Below are positions 15,781 through 24,104 of a stretch of 43,077 bases of DNA, in pieces; the stretch's first letter is position 1, and each line of letters begins with the position of its first letter. The notes beneath the pieces were generated by a model. It was not told the origin of the DNA. It worked only from the letters and a program-made list of their open reading frames with translations, and ran no database searches. Location: contig DATKRK010000426.1 in NCBI GenBank assembly GCA_035532215.1, forward strand, positions 1 through 43,077, in the 5' to 3' direction. The stretch comes from JAICIG01 sp035532215 (lineage in GTDB: Bacteria > Planctomycetota > Planctomycetia > Pirellulales > JAICIG01). A program made the position numbers and the translations under genes.

Positions 15781-17169
15781 CTACGTTTCGCCGGCATCGG
15801 CATGGTCGCCGGTTTCGTCGGCCGAGTCCAACGCGGAAAGCGACTCTTGGGCGCGGCCGTGTTCGGGCTGCAATTCCAAGCAGCGCCGATAGGCCTGGCG
15901 GGCGGCCTCGGCGTCGCCTTGGTAGCGCTTGGTCTCTCCCAGGAAATACCAAGCCATGCTCTGATCGGGCTTGAAATCAAGCGAAGCTTCGAGCATTTGT
16001 TCGGTTTTCTCAGGATCGCCGGCCTGCAGGGCGTTGAGACCGCCGAAATACAGGGCCAACGCAAGATGGCGCTGGGCGGCCTCGGAGTTTTGCCGCTCGT
16101 AGTATCTCGCCAGACGTCGATGCGCCCCCTCGTTGCCCAACAGCTTCACCGATTCCAGCCAGGCGTCTTGCGCCGGTCCGATTCGGTCGAGCAGGGCATA
16201 CGCGTCGCCTTCGAGCCACAGGGTGTATTCGGATTTGCCCGCCACTTGGATGGTTCGCCGCACGAGGTCGAGCGCCTCCTGCGGCTGCTTCGCCTCCAGA
16301 TAAGCTGCAGCCGCCTGATTGGCGAGGTGATCGTCCCAGCCAAGCGACAGCGCGTGGTGCATTAGCGTGGCGGCCGCCTCCGCTTCGCCGGCTGCCGAGG
16401 CGGTGTGCGACTCGGTCGCGAAGCGTAGCGCGCCGAACTGCGCAGCCCAACCGTTCACGTCCGCCTGCGGATCGGCGAAGCGCGAGACATCCGGCCGCCA
16501 CTCGGCCTCGAGCAAGTATCTCTCGGCGGCTTGGGAATGGCCCAACGCAGCCTCGGCCAGAGCGAGCAGTTGGCAGGGAGCGTGCTCCCGAGGGCGCTTT
16601 TCCCGAAAAGGCGAGAGCACGTCGGCGACTGCTTCGGGTCGGCCCGTTCTCAGCAAAATTCGCCCCAGCCCGATTGCGGCCACGATCGCGTCGGGATCCA
16701 TTTTCAGTGCGGTCCTGAACGCCTGCTCCGCTTCGGACGGCGCTTCCTGTCGTAATTTGATGCGCCCCAATCGCACCCAAGCCGCCGACTCGCCGGCGCC
16801 GAGGTCGATGGCCTTGGCAAGCTGCTTTTCCGCGTCGTCCAGCCGCCCCAACCGATCGAGCACGACCGCCCGCAGGTAAAATGCGTCTTTCGACTCAGGC
16901 GCCAACTCGGTTGCCTGCCGGCAACAGATTTCCGCCTCGGGCAGGCAACCGTAAGCCAGATAGAGCTTCGCCATCGCCAGCCAATTCTCGCCCCGCGATA
17001 AGTCGATCCAGCGCTGATGCCAGGCGATCGCCTGGGCGACTTCCATGTCGACGTGATCGAGTTTCACCGCGGGGATTCTGGCTTGCCCCGCATAGCGCGC
17101 CATCACCGCCCCGGCGAAGCACCATTCGAGCGCGACGAGAATTGCAAATCGGCGTTGCCAGCGGGTCAT
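15781..17169 (-). CDS. TPR-repeat protein
   Basis: A 462-residue protein with an N-terminal membrane anchor or signal (about 8-26) and a long array of tetratricopeptide-like helical pairs. The clearest are around 65-95 (LAYGCLPEAEICCRQATELAP), 96-130 (LGRLDDAEKQLAKAIDLG), 130-165 (EAEQAFRTALKMDPDAI) and near the C-terminus (YQGDAEAARQAYRRCLELQP). Such arrays bind partner proteins. It stands 97 bases downstream of the FG-GAP gene on the same strand. FG-GAP/TPR pairs are common in planctomycetes, so it may help assemble or hold the beta-propeller protein. No catalytic domain is present. Confidence 0.85.
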   Translation of the reverse strand: MTRWQRRFAILVALEWCFAGAVMARYAGQARIPAVKLDHVDMEVAQAIAWHQRWIDLSRGENWLAMAKLYLAYGCLPEAEICCRQATELAPESKDAFYLRAVVLDRLGRLDDAEKQLAKAIDLGAGESAAWVRLGRIKLRQEAPSEAEQAFRTALKMDPDAIVAAIGLGRILLRTGRPEAVADVLSPFREKRPREHAPCQLLALAEAALGHSQAAERYLLEAEWRPDVSRFADPQADVNGWAAQFGALRFATESHTASAAGEAEAAATLMHHALSLGWDDHLANQAAAAYLEAKQPQEALDLVRRTIQVAGKSEYTLWLEGDAYALLDRIGPAQDAWLESVKLLGNEGAHRRLARYYERQNSEAAQRHLALALYFGGLNALQAGDPEKTEQMLEASLDFKPDQSMAWYFLGETKRYQGDAEAARQAYRRCLELQPEHGRAQESLSALDSADETGDHADAGET

Positions 17170-17266
17170 GATCGGGTTTTCTGCAAGGGAATGGCAGTGC
17201 GACGTTTCGGCCCGGGCGAGGAAGCCTGCAATCCGGGCCGCGTCGCTGTTTCGGCGGTTCTCATCC

Positions 17267-18559
17267 TCAAGGCTTGCTGATCCAGCCGGTGACTCGCCCC
17301 GTGCGATCGAAGGGCGGCCGCAGGTGCATGCCGCCGGCTACGATGTCGTCGCGGCCGTCGCCGTTCAGGTCGCCGCAAGCCACGGTAATCAAATGCGTCG
17401 GCGTCTTGTCGACGGGCCGCAGTTGAAACTGCTGCCGCCCGTCGTTCTCCAGCCAGACGACGCTGGGCACGTTCGGGTCGCTCCAGTCGTTCATCAAGCT
17501 CACGAGCACGACGTCCTGATCGCCGTCGGCGTCCAGGTCGCCGGCGGCGGCGGCGTAGGTCGATCCGAAGGTCCCGATGCGTCGCGTCTCGAATTTCCAG
17601 CCGCCCTGGTTCTCCAGCCAAAAGCAGCCGTGATACGGCTGCGGCCAGGCGTAGTTTTCCTCCAGGTTGTCGCCGGCCGGCAGCAACAGGTCGGAGTCGC
17701 CGTCGCGGTCGAGATCGCAGAGCACCAGTCCGGCGCTGCCCAGATCGAAATTGAGCGTGGAAAACAGCGTCCGCGGCTTGAAATTTCCGCGGCCATCGTT
17801 CTCGAAAGCCAGCACTTCTTCGTCGTCCTGGGAAATCACCGTGGCGATGTCCAGGTCTCCGTCCTGATCGAAGTCGGCCACCGGCACGTGGATGGCGCCC
17901 GGCCGCGACCAAAGCCGATGCTCGCGGAATTTCGAATCCGAAAGATTCTCGAGCCAGAGCACTTCTCCCCGGGCGTAACCGAACACGGCCACGGCCAGGT
18001 CGATGTCGCCGTCGCCGTCGAAATCTCCCGGCTGCGCATCGGCCACGCGGCGCACGGCGTCGAGCAATACGTGCTGTCGAAAGCCGCCGCCTTCGCCGGT
18101 GTTTTCCAACAGAATCAGCCGTCCGATCACTGCGTCCGAGGGCCACACTTCGCCCAACTCCGAGACCACAAGATCCCGATCGCCGTCGCCGTCGATGTCG
18201 ACCAAAGTGGCATGCGCCGGGGCAAGCAAATCTTTGGCCAGCACCTGTTCCTGCCAGCCCGCAGCGGTCTGCAGATAGCAGAGCACGGCGTTACGTTGCG
18301 GGTCGCAGACCAGGACGTCGTTTCGCCCGTCGCCATCGTAATCGACGATTTGCACGTTGGTGATGCGCGGTTCCGCCGATTTCGTCTGACCGATCTCGCT
18401 CTTTTTCCAGCTCAAGCCGGAATCGAGCATTTCGCGCGGCGGCGCCGGATAAACGACCGGCTGATGAACGTGCCGCCACATGAAATACGGCGCCACGAGA
18501 GCGCCAAGCGCCGCGAACAACAGGCCGGCGCTCACCAAGTGCCTTCGCAGGCCGGTCAT
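17267..18559 (-). CDS. FG-GAP/VCBS repeat beta-propeller protein
   Basis: A 430-residue exported or membrane-anchored protein with one hydrophobic segment at about 9-28. It has seven calcium-binding loops of the DxDxDGxxD type: DYDGDGRND, DIDGDGDRD, DFDGDGDID, DFDQDGDLD, DLDRDGDSD, DLDADGDQD and DLNGDGRDD. Spaced about 50 residues apart, they fit one seven-bladed FG-GAP beta-propeller. Such propellers mediate binding at the cell surface, and some bind glycans. The ATG at 18559 has AGG- and GGAGG-containing sequence upstream. The TPR gene follows. The region 18560-18721 upstream contains no gene, and a promoter was not identified. Confidence 0.88.
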   Translation of the reverse strand: MTGLRRHLVSAGLLFAALGALVAPYFMWRHVHQPVVYPAPPREMLDSGLSWKKSEIGQTKSAEPRITNVQIVDYDGDGRNDVLVCDPQRNAVLCYLQTAAGWQEQVLAKDLLAPAHATLVDIDGDGDRDLVVSELGEVWPSDAVIGRLILLENTGEGGGFRQHVLLDAVRRVADAQPGDFDGDGDIDLAVAVFGYARGEVLWLENLSDSKFREHRLWSRPGAIHVPVADFDQDGDLDIATVISQDDEEVLAFENDGRGNFKPRTLFSTLNFDLGSAGLVLCDLDRDGDSDLLLPAGDNLEENYAWPQPYHGCFWLENQGGWKFETRRIGTFGSTYAAAAGDLDADGDQDVVLVSLMNDWSDPNVPSVVWLENDGRQQFQLRPVDKTPTHLITVACGDLNGDGRDDIVAGGMHLRPPFDRTGRVTGWISKP

Positions 18560-18721
18560 GCCTGGCTGGCCTCCGCCAGGTAGGATGCTTTCGTAAGTGC
18601 ATGAACTCGCATCACACCAGCGTAATCCATTGTTGCCGGCAGGGCCAGCCGGTCGAATCGCTCGAAATCACCCGAAAGGTTTGGCTCTTGCGAAGCGCCG
18701 GACGCCTGAACGGCCTGAGTT

Positions 18722-20152
18722 TTACGCGGCCAGGATGGGCCGGATCACCTCGCCGTGAACGTCGGTCAAGCGATAGTCGCGGCCGGCGTGGCGGAAGGTC
18801 AGCCGCTTGTGGTCGAAGCCGAGCAAGTGCAGGATCGTGGCGTGGAAGTCAGGGATGGTCGCCTTGTTTTCGACGACGTAATAGCCGAAGTCGTCGGTTC
18901 GGCCGTAGACGGTTCCGCCCCGCACGCCGCCGCCGGCCAGCCACATGCTGAAGGCGTGCGGATGGTGGTCGCGGCCGTCAGTCCCTTGCGCGGCGGGCGT
19001 ACGACCGAATTCCGTGCCGAACGCGACCAGCGTGTCGGCCAGCAGGCCGCGGCTTTTCAGGTCGGTCAACAATGCGGCGATCGGCTGATCGACTTTCTTC
19101 GCGTTCGACGTGTGGTTGTTCCGCAGATCGCCGTGTGCGTCCCAGTAATTGCGCGGATAGCTGTAGTTCACCTGCACGAAACGCACGCCCGCCTCGACCA
19201 GACGCCGGGCCAACAGACACTGCCGGGCGTATTCGTCGGTCGGTTCGGCGCCCACGCCGTAAAGCGTGAGCGTAGCGGCGCTCTCCTGGCTGAGATTCAT
19301 GACCTCGGGCGCTTCCATCTGCATGCGAAAGCTCATTTCGCCCGCGGCGATTCGGGCTTCGAGCCGCGGGTCGCCGCCGGCGCGGTCCAGATGTTCGCGG
19401 TTCCGCCGCGCAACCAGATCGAGCTGCAAACGCTGCAGCGCCGGATCGTCGCCCGGCGCCAGGTTCGACAACACCGCTTGCTGAAACGGCGTGCTGCCGT
19501 CGCCGATCCGCGTGCCTTGAAAGCTGGCCGGCAGAAAGGCGGCTCCGTAGTTCTGGGCGCCGCCGTGATAAAGCGAGGGGCTCAAGCTGACAAAACCGGG
19601 CAGGTTCTGGTTTTCGGAACCCAGCCCATAGAGCGTCCAGGCGCCCAGGCTCGGCCGAGCGAAAACGCCGCTGCCGGTGTTCAAGTTCAACAGCGCCGGC
19701 CCGTGCGAGACCTGGTCGCCGCCGTTCATCGAGCGGATCACGCAGATGTCGTCGATGACCGATCCGATCCGCGGAAACAACTCGCTGACCTCGATACCGC
19801 TTTGACCGTACTTGAAAAACTTCCAAGGCGAGGCCAGCAAATTGCCGGTCGGAGCGAACTCGAACTTCGGCTTGGCGATCGGCAGCGGCTGGCCGTTCAT
19901 TTCGGTCAGCTTGGGCTTGGGGTCGAAAGAATCGACGTGCGACACGCCGCCGTGCATGAACAGAAAGATTACCCGCTTGGCCTTGGCCGGAAAGTGCGGC
20001 GCCCTGGGCGCCAGCGGGTTGGCCGCGGCGAGGCCCCCTTCAGCCGAGGAGGCCAGGCAGCCAAGCATCGCGACGTGCCCGAAGCCGCAGGCGGCCTGCC
20101 GCAGCAAGTCGCGGCGAGAAATCGCGCCGATGTCAGTCGTTACACGGTGCAT
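18722..20152 (-). CDS. DUF1501 protein, partner of the PSD1 cytochrome
   Basis: A 476-residue DUF1501 protein of the alkaline phosphatase/sulfatase superfamily. The N-terminus has a twin-arginine-type signal (SRRDLLRQAACGFGHVAML, residues about 12-30). VIFLFMHGGVSHVDSFDPKP is the first metal-binding strand. The C-terminal TEFGRTPAAQGTDGRDHHP, then GGVRGGTVYGRTD and FHATILHLLGFDHKRLT, are the usual signature. The enzymatic activity of DUF1501 proteins is not known to me. The ATG at 20152 is used because the Tat signal starts there; the frame stays open upstream to 20623 only within the preceding gene. It follows the PSD1 gene by 53 bases, the standard planctomycete pairing of a surface cytochrome with a DUF1501 protein. 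Confidence 0.9.
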   Translation of the reverse strand: MHRVTTDIGAISRRDLLRQAACGFGHVAMLGCLASSAEGGLAAANPLAPRAPHFPAKAKRVIFLFMHGGVSHVDSFDPKPKLTEMNGQPLPIAKPKFEFAPTGNLLASPWKFFKYGQSGIEVSELFPRIGSVIDDICVIRSMNGGDQVSHGPALLNLNTGSGVFARPSLGAWTLYGLGSENQNLPGFVSLSPSLYHGGAQNYGAAFLPASFQGTRIGDGSTPFQQAVLSNLAPGDDPALQRLQLDLVARRNREHLDRAGGDPRLEARIAAGEMSFRMQMEAPEVMNLSQESAATLTLYGVGAEPTDEYARQCLLARRLVEAGVRFVQVNYSYPRNYWDAHGDLRNNHTSNAKKVDQPIAALLTDLKSRGLLADTLVAFGTEFGRTPAAQGTDGRDHHPHAFSMWLAGGGVRGGTVYGRTDDFGYYVVENKATIPDFHATILHLLGFDHKRLTFRHAGRDYRLTDVHGEVIRPILAA

Positions 20153-20205
20153 GAGTCGGTTCTCCCTTTCCCAACCTCGGATGTTCGACCCCAGCCGTTC
20201 GAGCT

Positions 20206-23200
20206 TCAATCGCAGTACAAGAACTCGTTTTCCAAAAACAGCGTCTGGCAATAACTCTGCCACGCCGACAGCCGCCGCTCGGCTTCGGGGCGGGCCTGCG
20301 CCGCTTGGGCGGCCAGATATTCGCCGACGAACGCCAGGGCCTCGGTTTGTTCCTGCGAACTTGGCGGGCGGCCGAGCGCCAGTTCGTGCGCTCGCCGCAC
20401 GCGGTCTTCGTCGCTCGCCTTGTCGTCGGCCAGCAACCGCTCGGCAAACCGGCGCGATTGCTCGCGCACCAGCCGGCTGTTGAGCAAGAACAATGCTTGC
20501 GATGGCACGATCGTTTCGTTGCGCAGCGACGTCACGCCGTTCGGGTCGGCCCCGTCGAACAACGCCAGTACGTCGGGCAGCATGTTGCGCACGACCGGCA
20601 GATACACGCTGCGTTTGACGCATTCAGAGTAGAAGGGATCGTCGGCCGCCATGCGGTTCGGGGCGAAGCCGCGCTTGGCGTCGAGGATCTCCGCTCGTGC
20701 CCAGAGCGTTTCGGATGATTCGCCGGAATCGGGAGTCAGATCCAATTGGCTGCTGGCGGCCAGCACCGCGTCGCGCAACTCCTCGGCCGACAAGCGGCGG
20801 CGAGGAAAATACGACAGCAGCCGGTTGTCGGGATCGGCCTGCCGAGCCGCTTCCAGCGGGCGGCACTGCTGCTGATAGGCGGCGGAAAGCAGCATCGTGC
20901 GGTGCATGGCCTTCACGCTCCAGCCGCTTTCGATGAACCGCACGGCGAGCCAATCGAGCAACTCCGGATGCGAAGGCGGCTCGCCCCGCGTGCCGAAGTT
21001 GTCGCTCGTGGCCACGAGCCCGCGGCCGAAGTGATGCTGCCAGATCCGGTTGACCATGACGCGGGCCGTAAGCGGGTTATTCTTGTCGGCGATCCACCGG
21101 GCCAGTTCCAGCCGGCCGCTGTGCGCCGGATCGATCTGGGCCGTCTCGGGAGAGACGACTTGCAAGAATCCGCGGGGCGCCAGCCGCCCGAGCGTAAAGT
21201 GGTTGCCGCGCACGTGTACGCGCAGATTTCGCGGCAAAGCCTCCTTGGGCGCCATCACCATGAACGGCTTTTCGCCCGGCGGCTCGAACAACGGAAATTC
21301 CCACCACATCGTGGCGTTGCGAGACTCGTCCCGAAACGTCTCGGTGCTGCGAAAAATGCCGGCCAGCGCGTAATAGTCGACCGTGCGAATGGCGTCGAAT
21401 TTGTGATCGTGGCAGCGAGCGCAGCCGATCGTCAGGCCCAGCAAAGCCCGGCCAGTGACGTCGATCTGGTCGTCGACGATATCGAGCCGCGACTGCTCTT
21501 TGTCGGTTTCAGCCAGCGCCTTGGGACCGATCATCAGGTAGCCCGTGGCGATCGTCCGACGAATGCGCGCGTCGATGTCGTCCGTCGGCGGCAGGAGATC
21601 GCCCGCGAGTTGCTCGACGATGAATCGATCGTAAGGCAGATCGCGATTGAAGGCGTCGATCACATAGTTGCGGTATCGCCAGGCGTAGCGCATCACGGCG
21701 TTGGCGTCGTTGGCCGTCGTTTCGGCGTAGCGCACGACGTCCAGCCAATGACGCCCCCAGCGTTCGCCGTAGCGGGGCGAATCGAGCAGCCGATTCACGA
21801 CTTTTTCGAACGCTTGGGGCGACTCGTCCTTGAGGAACGCGTCGATTTCCTCGGGCGCCGGCGGCAGCCCGGTCAGGTCGAACGTCACGCGCCGCAACAG
21901 CGTGCGTTGGTCGGCTGGCGTGGCGAACGTCAACTTTCGTGCTTCGAGCCTGGCCAACAGGAAGCGGTCGATCGGCGATTGCACTCGCGTCTCATTCTCG
22001 ACAGCCGGCGGCGCGTGATCGTGAATCGGTTGGTAAGCCCGGAAGTTCTTTTCTTCCTTCGTGAACGCGGCCCGCGAGGCGTCGATTTGCGATTGGAGCG
22101 TCACGCCGAACTTCTCGGCCAGATGTTCCTCGACGGCCTGCCGTTGGGCGTCGGCCAGGGCTTTGTCGTAGATCACGACCTCGCCCACGTCGCCGCGAAT
22201 GCTGCCGGCCCAAGCCAGCGCCTTGCCCATATAGACGCCGATGTCGGCGCGCGGCTGGATGTCGGGCGCCTCATCGCGGCCTTCCAGCGGCGCCTCGCCG
22301 GGCGGACCGAGACGCTGGCCATTGACGAAAATCCTCGTCGTCGCGCAGATCGGCCCGGGCTGTTTGACGATGGCCAGCAGCAGCGATTTGCCGTAGTACG
22401 GCTTGAACGAGCCGGCGCCCAACGAAGCGTCGTGGTTCCAACCGCCGGCGAAGTGCAAGGCGTGATCTTCGCCGCGATTGATTTGCACCAGCGCCGCCAG
22501 CGGCTTGCCCGGATCGCCAGCGTGGGCCGGGTTGCCGATGCCGAGCACGCCGTCGAACGGCGGCCCGGCTTCGTGGGGCTCGAGGTTGACGACCAACAGC
22601 ATGCTTAGCGCCGCATCCCCTTCGATCGGCAGGGGATTGTGCGGCGAAGCGGCCAGCCCGCTTGCGACGTCGAATCGCACGGCCGGTCGCCGCCCGAGCT
22701 TGCTCTCTTTGGCGAACTTCGCGGGCAAGCCGGCGCCGCCTTCGCGAACGCCGCGCGTGGCCGACAGGTCGCGTCCGTGCCCGCTGTGATCGGGCCAGAC
22801 GAAGACCGGATCGCCGTCGGCTAGCGGCAGATCATCGGACCGCAGCCAGAGTTGCAACGCCGCGGCCAAGTTGCCCTCGTTCGGCCTCGCCGGCGAGATC
22901 ACAACCGGGCTGGGCGCCGAGGGCGCCGTCGGTCCGGCCGCCGGCCAGACGGCGCCGGCTTTGATCCAGGCGGCGAGATCGGCGATTTGCACATCGGCCA
23001 GCTTGCCATCGGGCGGCATCTTCAGGCCGTTTACGTGCCGCACGGCTTGCAGCAGCAGGCTGCCGTCGGGATTGCCGCTGGCGATTGCCGGGCCCGAATC
23101 GCCGCCGGCGCGCAAGCCGTCGGCCGAATCGAGCCGCAAGCCGCCCTTGACGTCGTCGCCGGCGTGGCACTTGTGGCACCGCTGGACGAAGAGCGGACGG

Positions 23201-23325
23201 ACTTTATTTTCGAAATGCTCGACCGCCGCCGGATCTACGGCAGGCGCCTCTTCCCCCTGTGCGAGCGACGCGAACAAGGCCGCCCAGACGACCAGCCCCA
23301 GCGATGCGTTTTGAGTCAATGGCAT
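20206..23325 (-). CDS. PSCyt1-LamG-PSCyt2-PSD1 planctomycete cytochrome
   Basis: A 1039-residue secreted multidomain protein. After a signal peptide (1-24), PSCyt1 contains the haem motif CHKCH at residues 50-54 with the likely distal Met in GLKMPPDG (about 103). A LamG-like jelly roll follows (about 155-400: LQLWLRSDDLPLADGDPVFVW then GHGRDLSA). PSCyt2 begins near 455 (SPIDRFLLARLEA) with a second haem motif CARCH around 634. PSD1 fills the C-terminal third (NPLTARVMVNRIWQHHFGRGLV, then FPRRRLSAEELRDAVL). These proteins are thought to carry out redox steps linked to polysaccharide use, but their reaction is unproven. The ATG at 23325 overlaps the GntR stop by 10 bases, so the two are coupled. 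Confidence 0.93.
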   Translation of the reverse strand: MPLTQNASLGLVVWAALFASLAQGEEAPAVDPAAVEHFENKVRPLFVQRCHKCHAGDDVKGGLRLDSADGLRAGGDSGPAIASGNPDGSLLLQAVRHVNGLKMPPDGKLADVQIADLAAWIKAGAVWPAAGPTAPSAPSPVVISPARPNEGNLAAALQLWLRSDDLPLADGDPVFVWPDHSGHGRDLSATRGVREGGAGLPAKFAKESKLGRRPAVRFDVASGLAASPHNPLPIEGDAALSMLLVVNLEPHEAGPPFDGVLGIGNPAHAGDPGKPLAALVQINRGEDHALHFAGGWNHDASLGAGSFKPYYGKSLLLAIVKQPGPICATTRIFVNGQRLGPPGEAPLEGRDEAPDIQPRADIGVYMGKALAWAGSIRGDVGEVVIYDKALADAQRQAVEEHLAEKFGVTLQSQIDASRAAFTKEEKNFRAYQPIHDHAPPAVENETRVQSPIDRFLLARLEARKLTFATPADQRTLLRRVTFDLTGLPPAPEEIDAFLKDESPQAFEKVVNRLLDSPRYGERWGRHWLDVVRYAETTANDANAVMRYAWRYRNYVIDAFNRDLPYDRFIVEQLAGDLLPPTDDIDARIRRTIATGYLMIGPKALAETDKEQSRLDIVDDQIDVTGRALLGLTIGCARCHDHKFDAIRTVDYYALAGIFRSTETFRDESRNATMWWEFPLFEPPGEKPFMVMAPKEALPRNLRVHVRGNHFTLGRLAPRGFLQVVSPETAQIDPAHSGRLELARWIADKNNPLTARVMVNRIWQHHFGRGLVATSDNFGTRGEPPSHPELLDWLAVRFIESGWSVKAMHRTMLLSAAYQQQCRPLEAARQADPDNRLLSYFPRRRLSAEELRDAVLAASSQLDLTPDSGESSETLWARAEILDAKRGFAPNRMAADDPFYSECVKRSVYLPVVRNMLPDVLALFDGADPNGVTSLRNETIVPSQALFLLNSRLVREQSRRFAERLLADDKASDEDRVRRAHELALGRPPSSQEQTEALAFVGEYLAAQAAQARPEAERRLSAWQSYCQTLFLENEFLYCD

Positions 23326-23993
23326 TGCTTGAACCGTCTTTGTGCGTCGGCGTTGAACTGGCCGTTCACGACGTGCTCGGCCAGCGCCGTGCAGGCCGTC
23401 TCCAGGTCGCCGCTGCGAAACGTCTCGACCAGGGCCAGATGGACGAAGTGTGCAGACATCAAATCGTCGAGCCTGCCGATGGCCGTGGCGTGAAAATCGC
23501 GCAAGCGGCTGGTAATGGAGAGCCAGATGGGAATCACGTCCTGCAACTGGGCCGCCTCGAGCAGATACTTGTGGAACTCGAAGTCGCGATCCCACACCGC
23601 CGCGGCTTCGCCTTGTTCGCAGGCGAAACGCAGCCGCGCCAGAATCGGATCGAAGCCGCGGAAGTTCTCGGCCTGCAACCGCTCGAAGGCCAAGCGCAAC
23701 GCGTAGGTCTCCATCTGGGCGCGCATCGGGCTGAGCAATTCGCAAACGTGCTTGCCGGGCGGTTCGGCGACTCGCACGCCGCAGTTTCGCTTGGCGACGA
23801 GAAAGCCGTCCTGCACCAGTTGCTGGAGCACTTTGCGGATCGGGTGGCGGCTGACGCCGAACCGTTCGGCCAGAGCCTCCTCGCGCAGCGATTCGCCCGG
23901 CTGAAAGCCGCCAGTCATCAATTCCAGCCGAAGCTGGGCGGCGATCTGCTCCGAGACGTTTTGTACCGGGATGGAAGTCGTCGTCATCGCCAT
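23316..23993 (-). CDS. GntR-family transcriptional regulator, FCD subfamily
   Basis: A 225-residue regulator. Residues about 11-78 are the winged helix-turn-helix: SIPVQNVSEQIAAQLRLELM, GESLREEALAERFGVSRHPIRKVLQQL and the wing LVAKRNCGVRV. Residues about 85-215 form an all-helical FCD ligand-binding domain with the expected metal-binding pattern (DRDFEFHKYLL, GDLETA and ALAEHV). FCD regulators typically sense organic or sugar acids. The ATG at 23993 was chosen for distance to GGAG; GTG at 23999 and a second ATG at 23987 are alternatives. Its stop overlaps the PSD1 start by 10 bases. A palindrome in its own promoter predicts autoregulation together with the cytochrome genes. Confidence 0.9.
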   Translation of the reverse strand: MAMTTTSIPVQNVSEQIAAQLRLELMTGGFQPGESLREEALAERFGVSRHPIRKVLQQLVQDGFLVAKRNCGVRVAEPPGKHVCELLSPMRAQMETYALRLAFERLQAENFRGFDPILARLRFACEQGEAAAVWDRDFEFHKYLLEAAQLQDVIPIWLSITSRLRDFHATAIGRLDDLMSAHFVHLALVETFRSGDLETACTALAEHVVNGQFNADAQRRFKQCH

Positions 23994-24040
23994 CGTCACG
24001 GTTCTCCACCATTTGCGCCGCCGGGCGGCGTTTCGACAAG

Positions 24041-24057
24041 TTGTATATTGGATACAA
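24041..24057. promoter_or_regulatory. Predicted GntR/FCD operator palindrome
   Basis: TTGTATATTGGATACAA is a perfect 6-base inverted repeat, TTGTAT and ATACAA, with 5 bases between. FCD-type GntR regulators commonly bind sites of the TTGTATACAA or TGGTNNNACCA type, so a widened version is plausible. It sits about 50 bases before the start of the only GntR gene in the window and lies between the predicted -35 and -10 boxes. Confidence 0.65.
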
Positions 24058-24068
24058 TTCATTGTCAA
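24042..24068 (-). promoter_or_regulatory. Predicted promoter for the GntR-PSD1 operon
   Basis: On the minus strand a perfect -35 TTGACA (24063-24068) is followed after 15 bases by TATACA (24042-24047). The spacing is short. Transcription would start near 24035. The palindrome at 24041-24057 covers the -10 and spacer, so a bound regulator would block the polymerase. The region is AT-rich in an otherwise GC-rich stretch, which supports a promoter. Confidence 0.55.
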
Positions 24069-24104
24069 TCGTCTCCCGGCGGAAGGACGAATAAACGCTG
24101 GCCG

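Noticed and set aside
23326..24057. In-frame upstream extension of the PSD1 gene giving a 1283-residue protein
   Set aside because: It runs through the GntR gene in another frame on the same strand; the signal peptide starts at 23325, so the extension is a shadow.
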